Assembly (NCBI GenBank): GCA_015057755.1
Contig: SVDR01000071.1
Location: 1-10,588, forward strand
Length of the DNA stretch: 10,588 nt
Source of the DNA: Lachnoclostridium sp.
GTDB taxonomy: Bacteria; Bacillota_A; Clostridia; Lachnospirales; Lachnospiraceae
Direction of reading: 5' to 3'
Below, piece by piece: positions 6,891 to 10,588 of this stretch. Made by a program: the position numbers and the translations under genes. The first letter of the stretch is position 1, and each line of letters starts with the position of its first letter. The notes beneath the pieces were generated by a model that was not told where the DNA came from, did no database searches, and saw nothing but the letters and a program-made list of their open reading frames with translations.

Positions 6891-7859
6891 TTACACCGTT
6901 CCCAGTTCTTTCCACTGGATATCAATCTGCTCTTTTAATCCTGCCAGAATGTCCTCAACCGTACCGGTCACTGTACAGCCGGCTGCTTTCACATGACCGC
7001 CGCCGCCAAATACAGCCGCGATCCGCGCCAGATCCACTTCGCTGTTGGTTCTGAGACTCACTTTATATTCGGAAGGATTTCCTGTCTCATAAAGCAAGAT
7101 CACAACCTCCACACCGTCAATGACACGCAGCTGGTCCACAATTCCGTCTGTCGCTTTCACAGTGCAGCCAAATTCCTTTAACTGCTCCTGTGTAACTACC
7201 GTATAAATGCATCGGTCATCCATCATACGTTCGCTGTTTAACAGCGCACATCCGTGAAGCTTGGACTGACCGTAAGACTTCATAAAGAAGCTTCCATCGA
7301 TGATCCGCGGGAAATCAATTCCAAACTCAATGAGACGTCCTACAATTTCCATCGTCTTTCTGGATGTATTGGAATACTTAAATACACCAGTGTCATGGAT
7401 GATGCCTGTATACAGGCATTCCGCCACTTCTCGGCTGATCTTCTCCGGGTCTAACAAACCGTACAGAACCTCACAGCAGGAGCTTGCGTCTGCATCCACC
7501 ACATTGACATGTGCCATACCTGCATTTGTCACATGATGATCAATACAAAGGCTGTACTCTACAGACTCCAGATACGGTGCAAACTCGCCAAGACGATTCA
7601 CATCGCTGGCATCCAGTGTAATACAGAGATCATATTTCTTGTCCGGATCAAATTCCGTGCAGACCTCTGTGTAGCCTTTGATATATTCGAATTTTTTGCT
7701 GAGGGACTGCAGATATACCGTGACATCCAGCCCTTCAAAATTTTCTGTCAGATAGTTGTACATACCAAGACAGGAGCCCACACAGTCTCCGTCCGGATTT
7801 ACGTGGCCCAGAATGACCACGGTCTTTTTGCCCTCTAAGGCTTCTGTCAGAATTCCCAT
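6891..7859 (-). CDS. nrnA: Bifunctional oligoribonuclease / pAp phosphatase NrnA (DHH family)
   Basis: NrnA degrades 2-5 nt RNA fragments left by larger exonucleases and dephosphorylates 3'-phosphoadenosine 5'-phosphate. It uses a two-metal DHH active site. The length of 322 residues is typical. Motifs visible are GHVNPDGDCVGS (18-29), D83 in TLDASD, the name-giving DHH at 107-109, GIIHDTGVFKYSNT (152-165, metal ligand D156), and the C-terminal DHHA1 motif FGGGGHVKAAGC (284-295). Position 26 is Cys where Ala is common. GAGGAG at the end of rbfA serves as ribosome site, and the start lies 2 bases after the rbfA stop, so the genes are translationally coupled. With pnp downstream, the window holds two successive steps of RNA decay. 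Confidence 0.96.
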   Translation of the reverse strand: MGILTEALEGKKTVVILGHVNPDGDCVGSCLGMYNYLTENFEGLDVTVYLQSLSKKFEYIKGYTEVCTEFDPDKKYDLCITLDASDVNRLGEFAPYLESVEYSLCIDHHVTNAGMAHVNVVDADASSCCEVLYGLLDPEKISREVAECLYTGIIHDTGVFKYSNTSRKTMEIVGRLIEFGIDFPRIIDGSFFMKSYGQSKLHGCALLNSERMMDDRCIYTVVTQEQLKEFGCTVKATDGIVDQLRVIDGVEVVILLYETGNPSEYKVSLRTNSEVDLARIAAVFGGGGHVKAAGCTVTGTVEDILAGLKEQIDIQWKELGTV

Positions 7860-7861
7860 TC

Positions 7862-8248
7862 TTACTCCTCGATCTCGTCTTCCTCAGTCTCTTCCGGAAG
7901 GTCCTTTGTCACATCGTCGATCAGTCTGGACATACGAACACCGTACTCGATGGACTGATCGAGAACAAATGTTACATCCGGTGTATTGCGGAGATTGATC
8001 TTCTTTGCAAGCTGTGTGCGGATAAATCCTTCTGCACTCTTTAATCCGCGGATCGTCTCATTGGCACGCTCCTCGTCAGCCAGCACACTCACATAAACTT
8101 TGCAATACTTCAGATCCGGAGTTACCTGAGCAAGCACAATGCTTGTCATCGGATGGATTCTTGGGTCTTTCAGTTCACGAACAATCTCGCTCAGTGCTTT
8201 CTGAACTTCCCCGTTGATTCTTGTATTTTTAATGCTGTTCTTTCTCAT
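7862..8248 (-). CDS. rbfA: 30S ribosome-binding factor A
   Basis: RbfA binds the 30S subunit near 16S helix 1 and the 3' end during late maturation, and in E. coli it is a cold-shock protein. The 128 residues form a KH-like fold. Family features are the basic N-terminus (NSIKNTRINGEVQKALSEIV), LKDPRIHPMTSIVLAQVTPD, KYCKVYVSVLADEE and the C-terminal FVLDQSIEYGVRMSRLIDDV. It ends in an acidic tail (EETEEDEIEE). The ATG at 8248 has AAAGGAGTATC directly upstream. It follows infB after a 124-base spacer with several inverted repeats, one covering its own start codon (see regulatory entry). The infB-rbfA pair is conserved across bacteria. Confidence 0.97.
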   Translation of the reverse strand: MRKNSIKNTRINGEVQKALSEIVRELKDPRIHPMTSIVLAQVTPDLKYCKVYVSVLADEERANETIRGLKSAEGFIRTQLAKKINLRNTPDVTFVLDQSIEYGVRMSRLIDDVTKDLPEETEEDEIEE

Positions 8249-8297
8249 GATACTCCTTTACTATCCAGATACCGGTCCCTTACAGCACCAGTATCAT
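8247..8297 (-). promoter_or_regulatory. rbfA: Competing inverted repeats over the rbfA ribosome site and start codon
   Basis: In RNA sense ATGATACT (8297-8290) is perfectly complementary to AGTATCAT (8254-8247), which covers half of the Shine-Dalgarno GGAG and the A and U of the AUG. The same upstream segment, as GATACTGGT (8295-8287), also pairs with ACCGGTATC (8276-8268), 9 bp with one G-U and a 10-base loop, leaving the start free. The two pairings share GATACT and exclude each other. The complementarity is seen directly; a translational switch is inference. Confidence 0.45.
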
Positions 8298-8321
8298 AAA
8301 ACTCGTAACGGCTCGGCTCAT
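8280..8321 (-). CDS. Possible 13-codon leader ORF in the infB-rbfA spacer
   Basis: ATG at 8321 to TAA at 8280 would encode MSRAVTSFMILVL. A strong Shine-Dalgarno-like AAAGGAGG lies at 8356-8349, but it is 27 bases from this ATG unless the intervening hairpin brings them together. Translation through it would disrupt both pairings upstream of rbfA. An ORF this short can easily be chance, and I know of no named family for it. Confidence 0.15.
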   Translation of the reverse strand: MSRAVTSFMILVL

Positions 8322-8350
8322 ACAGCAGACATCTGCTGCAGAGCCGGGCC
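8310..8350 (-). other. GC-rich two-part hairpin after infB
   Basis: The outer arms GGCCCGGCTC (8350-8341) and GAGCCGAGCC (8319-8310) pair at 9 of 10 positions. The inner arms CAGCAG (8338-8333) and CTGCTG (8328-8323) pair perfectly around ATGT. What follows is GTTACGAGTTTTATG, with no proper T-tract, so this is unlikely to be a full terminator. An attenuator or mRNA processing or stability element between infB and rbfA is more likely (inference). Its 5' arm overlaps the last two G's of the orphan AAAGGAGG. Confidence 0.55.
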
Positions 8351-8372
8351 TCCTTTGTTACTTCCTGCTTTA

Positions 8373-10588
8373 TTATCTCGGAACCTCTACCATGATATAG
8401 ATTTCGATCATATCGTCTTCCTGAAGGTCGCTGAAGCCCTCAAATACAAGACCGCACTCGTATCCTGCCTTAACTTCCTTCACGTCATCTTTGAATCTCT
8501 TGAGAGATGCAAGCGGACCCTCGAAGATCTGGTCTTTGCCACGTGTGATTCTTGCCTTGCTGCCGCGTGTGATCACACCGTCTGTCACGTAAGAACCTGC
8601 GATCGTACCAACGCCGGAAGCTTTGAATGTCTGACGAACGATCGCATGACCTGTTACCTTCTCCTCGAATACCGGATCCAGCATACCCTTCATGGCTGCT
8701 TCGATGTCTTCGATTGCCTGGTAGATGACACGGTAGAGACGCATATCTACCTTCTCTCTGTCTGCGATGGACTTAGCTGTAACGTCCGGACGAACGTTGA
8801 AGCCGATGATGATCGCATTGGAAGCGGATGCAAGTGTAACGTCGGACTCGTTGATCGTACCAACACCGCCGTGAATGACTTTTACAACTACTTCCTCGTT
8901 GGAGAGTTTCACAAGGCTCTGTTTTACTGCCTCTACAGAACCCTGTACGTCTGCCTTGATGATAAGCGGCAGTTCTTTTACATTGCCGGCCTTAATCTGG
9001 GAGAACAGATCGTCAAGGGATAATTTTGCTTTTGTATCTTCAAGTAATTTGTTCTTGCCTTCTGCGATGAATGTCTCAGCGAATGCTCTCGCCTCTTTCT
9101 CGTTCTTGTGGTGAACGAAGATCTCACCTGCATTCGGAACATCGTTCAGACCAAGGATCTCAACCGGAGTGGACGGACCAGCTTCTTTTACGCGGTTGCC
9201 CTTGTCATCCATCATCGCACGAACTTTACCGTAGCAGGAACCTGCTGCGATAGAGTCACCAACCTTTAATGTACCCTTCTGTACAAGTACAGTTGCTACC
9301 GGACCGCGGCCCTTGTCAAGCTGTGCCTCGATAACGATACCTCTTGCCTTACGGTTCGGGTTTGCTTTTAACTCTTTTACTTCTGCTGTTAAAAGGATCA
9401 TATCAAGAAGATCTGTGATACCTTCTCTTGTCTTTGCGGATACCGGACAGAATACAGTTGTTCCGCCCCAGTCCTCCGGAATCAGGCCATGCTCGGAAAG
9501 TTCCTGTTTTACACGCTCGATGTTTGCACTCGGCTTATCGATCTTGTTAACAGCAACTACGATCTCAACCTCTGCAGCTTTTGCGTGGTTGATCGCCTCG
9601 ATCGTCTGCGGCATTACACCGTCGTCGGCTGCAACTACGAGGATCGCGATATCTGTAGACTGAGCACCGCGCATACGCATTGCTGTGAACGCCTCATGAC
9701 CCGGTGTATCTAAGAATGTGATCTTCTGGCCGTTTGCCTCTACTGTATAAGCACCGATATGCTGTGTGATACCGCCTGCCTCTCTTGCAGTAACGTTTGT
9801 GGAACGGATCGCATCCAGAAGAGATGTCTTACCATGGTCAACGTGACCCATTACACAGATAACCGGCGGTCTTGTGATCATATCGTCTTCGCTCTCGTCT
9901 TCCTCTTTTAAGAGTTCCTCGATCACGTCAACTTTCTCTTCCTTCTCACAAAGAACGTCATATTCCATAGCGATCTCTTCTGCTTTTTCGAAGTCGATCT
10001 CCTGGTTGATCGTTACGATCGTACCCTGTAAGAATAATTTCTTAACGATTGCAGACGGCTGTAATTTCATCTTCTCAGCAAGCTCTTTGATGGTAATTAC
10101 TTCCGGAAGAACGATTGTCTTAACTTCCTCAACCTTTGCCTCTTCCTTCTTCGGAGCCTGCATAACCGGAGCTTTGAAGCCCTTGCCGCCCTTACCGTTC
10201 TTACCGCCTCTCATCTCTTCATCGCGGTCTTTCTTTGCATCCTGCTCTTTCTTATAAGCATTCTTGGATACTTTTGTATTCTGCTGTTTCTGATTGATCG
10301 GAGTCTCAAATGTCGGCTTCGGAATGCTCAGACCGCTGTCTCTTCTCTGACCGCCGCGCTGCTGGCCGCCGTCTCTGCCCTGTGCATCTTTATTGAAACC
10401 GCCCTCGCGTCTCTGACCGTCTCTCGGCTGGAAGCCGCCTTCTCTTCTCTGGCCATCGCGCTGCTGACCGTCACGCTGCTGGTAACCGCCCTCACGTCTC
10501 TGACCGTCTCTCGGCTGGAAGCCGCCTTCTCTTCTCTGGCCATCGCGCTGCTGACCGTCACGCTGCTGGTAACCGCCCTCACGTCTCT
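8373..10588 (-). CDS. infB: Translation initiation factor IF-2, C-terminal 737 residues (5' end off window)
   Basis: IF-2 is the GTPase that brings initiator fMet-tRNA to the 30S subunit and drives 50S joining. The frame is open from the window edge at 10586, so the ATG at 10214 is internal. Visible in order: an Arg/Gly/Gln/Asp-rich repeat region (10586 to about 10330), a basic linker ([20 protein letters not shown]), and the IF2_N domain ([20 protein letters not shown]). The G domain follows, with GHVDHGKTS near 9848-9822 (G1), [10 protein letters not shown] (G2), DTPGHEAF (G3), NKID (G4) and SAKTREG (G5). Then come domain 2 ([19 protein letters not shown]), domain 3, and the fMet-tRNA-binding C-terminal domain with [16 protein letters not shown]. 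It ends IMVEVPR. All GTPase motifs are intact. It heads the visible operon; nusA and ylxR would be expected upstream. Confidence 0.97.
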   Translation of the reverse strand, partial: RREGGYQQRDGQQRDGQRREGGFQPRDGQRREGGYQQRDGQQRDGQRREGGFQPRDGQRREGGFNKDAQGRDGGQQRGGQRRDSGLSIPKPTFETPINQKQQNTKVSKNAYKKEQDAKKDRDEEMRGGKNGKGGKGFKAPVMQAPKKEEAKVEEVKTIVLPEVITIKELAEKMKLQPSAIVKKLFLQGTIVTINQEIDFEKAEEIAMEYDVLCEKEEKVDVIEELLKEEDESEDDMITRPPVICVMGHVDHGKTSLLDAIRSTNVTAREAGGITQHIGAYTVEANGQKITFLDTPGHEAFTAMRMRGAQSTDIAILVVAADDGVMPQTIEAINHAKAAEVEIVVAVNKIDKPSANIERVKQELSEHGLIPEDWGGTTVFCPVSAKTREGITDLLDMILLTAEVKELKANPNRKARGIVIEAQLDKGRGPVATVLVQKGTLKVGDSIAAGSCYGKVRAMMDDKGNRVKEAGPSTPVEILGLNDVPNAGEIFVHHKNEKEARAFAETFIAEGKNKLLEDTKAKLSLDDLFSQIKAGNVKELPLIIKADVQGSVEAVKQSLVKLSNEEVVVKVIHGGVGTINESDVTLASASNAIIIGFNVRPDVTAKSIADREKVDMRLYRVIYQAIEDIEAAMKGMLDPVFEEKVTGHAIVRQTFKASGVGTIAGSYVTDGVITRGSKARITRGKDQIFEGPLASLKRFKDDVKEVKAGYECGLVFEGFSDLQEDDMIEIYIMVEVPR
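10411..10588 (-). repeat. infB: Perfect 87-bp tandem repeat in the IF-2 N-terminal extension
   Basis: Two copies, 10411-10497 and 10498-10584, are identical base for base, and a third begins at 10585 and leaves the window. The unit encodes 29 residues made of two related halves, [17 protein letters not shown] (17) and [12 protein letters not shown] (12). More diverged units ([22 protein letters not shown]) continue downstream to about 10330. Identity at synonymous sites shows recent duplication or gene conversion. The segment is predicted to be disordered and its Arg/Gly content resembles RNA-binding RGG regions (inference). Confidence 0.92.

Noticed and set aside
6889..6915. GTG at 6915 as the truB start
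   Set aside because: It would add nine residues overlapping nrnA; homologues begin at the M(Y)DGIINVYK segment, which the ATG at 6888 gives.
8285..8320. Promoter for rbfA using TATGAT near 8299-8294
   Set aside because: No acceptable -35 lies 16-18 bases upstream; that position falls in the GC-rich hairpin arm.
8214..9023. 269-codon plus-strand frame opposite infB and the spacer
   Set aside because: It is antisense to conserved IF-2 domains; the translation has no recognisable domain and many Cys and His, as expected from a complementary frame.
10212..10214. ATG at 10214 as the start of infB
   Set aside because: The frame remains open for 124 codons upstream to the window edge, with IF-2-type low-complexity sequence, so this ATG is internal.
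10328..10582. Minus-strand 84-codon frame with internal repeats ([21 protein letters not shown])
   Set aside because: It is a shifted reading of the IF-2 tandem repeat; the infB frame through the same bases is continuous with IF-2 and explains the repeats.
1..10588. Defence system, prophage, CRISPR or other accessory cluster
   Set aside because: All frames with family signatures are housekeeping or envelope genes on one strand; there are no spaced repeats of CRISPR type, no integrase or transposase motifs and no tRNA.

Overview
The window is a housekeeping block from a Gram-positive anaerobe of the Clostridia. Lachnospiraceae is the best guess, an inference from protein style and gene order, without a database search. 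All nine genes lie on the minus strand, so transcription runs from high to low coordinates. The order is infB (5' part missing), rbfA, nrnA, truB, ribF, an AI-2E-family membrane protein, an L,D-transpeptidase, rpsO, and pnp (3' part missing). No mobile element, CRISPR array, tRNA, rRNA or phage gene is visible. No gene-free stretch exceeds 182 bases.

Region by region: 10588-8373 encodes translation initiation factor IF-2, with an Arg/Gly/Gln/Asp-rich N-terminal extension built on a perfect 87-bp tandem repeat that runs off the window edge. A structured 124-base spacer leads to rbfA. The next three genes are packed tightly: rbfA, nrnA and truB are separated by 2 bases each, ribF follows after 32 bases, and the AI-2E-family gene after 19. 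This is the common Firmicutes operon for ribosome maturation, RNA turnover and pseudouridylation, with flavin synthesis attached. The L,D-transpeptidase follows after 65 bases. These two envelope genes sit between ribF and rpsO, which are often neighbours in related genomes.

rpsO-pnp (ribosomal protein S15 and polynucleotide phosphorylase) has its own strong sigma-A-type promoter and a folded leader that could be an S15 autoregulatory element. Between rpsO and pnp lie a terminator-like hairpin and a long imperfect hairpin just upstream of pnp. That hairpin resembles in layout, not in sequence, the RNase III-sensitive pnp leader known from E. coli.

The genes form one functional theme: IF-2, RbfA and S15 act in initiation and 30S assembly, TruB modifies tRNA, and NrnA and PNPase degrade RNA to its ends. 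I see no undescribed multi-gene system. The points worth a second look are RNA-level structures in the three intergenic regions (infB-rbfA, upstream of rpsO, rpsO-pnp), the IF-2 repeats, and the repetitive tail of the L,D-transpeptidase.
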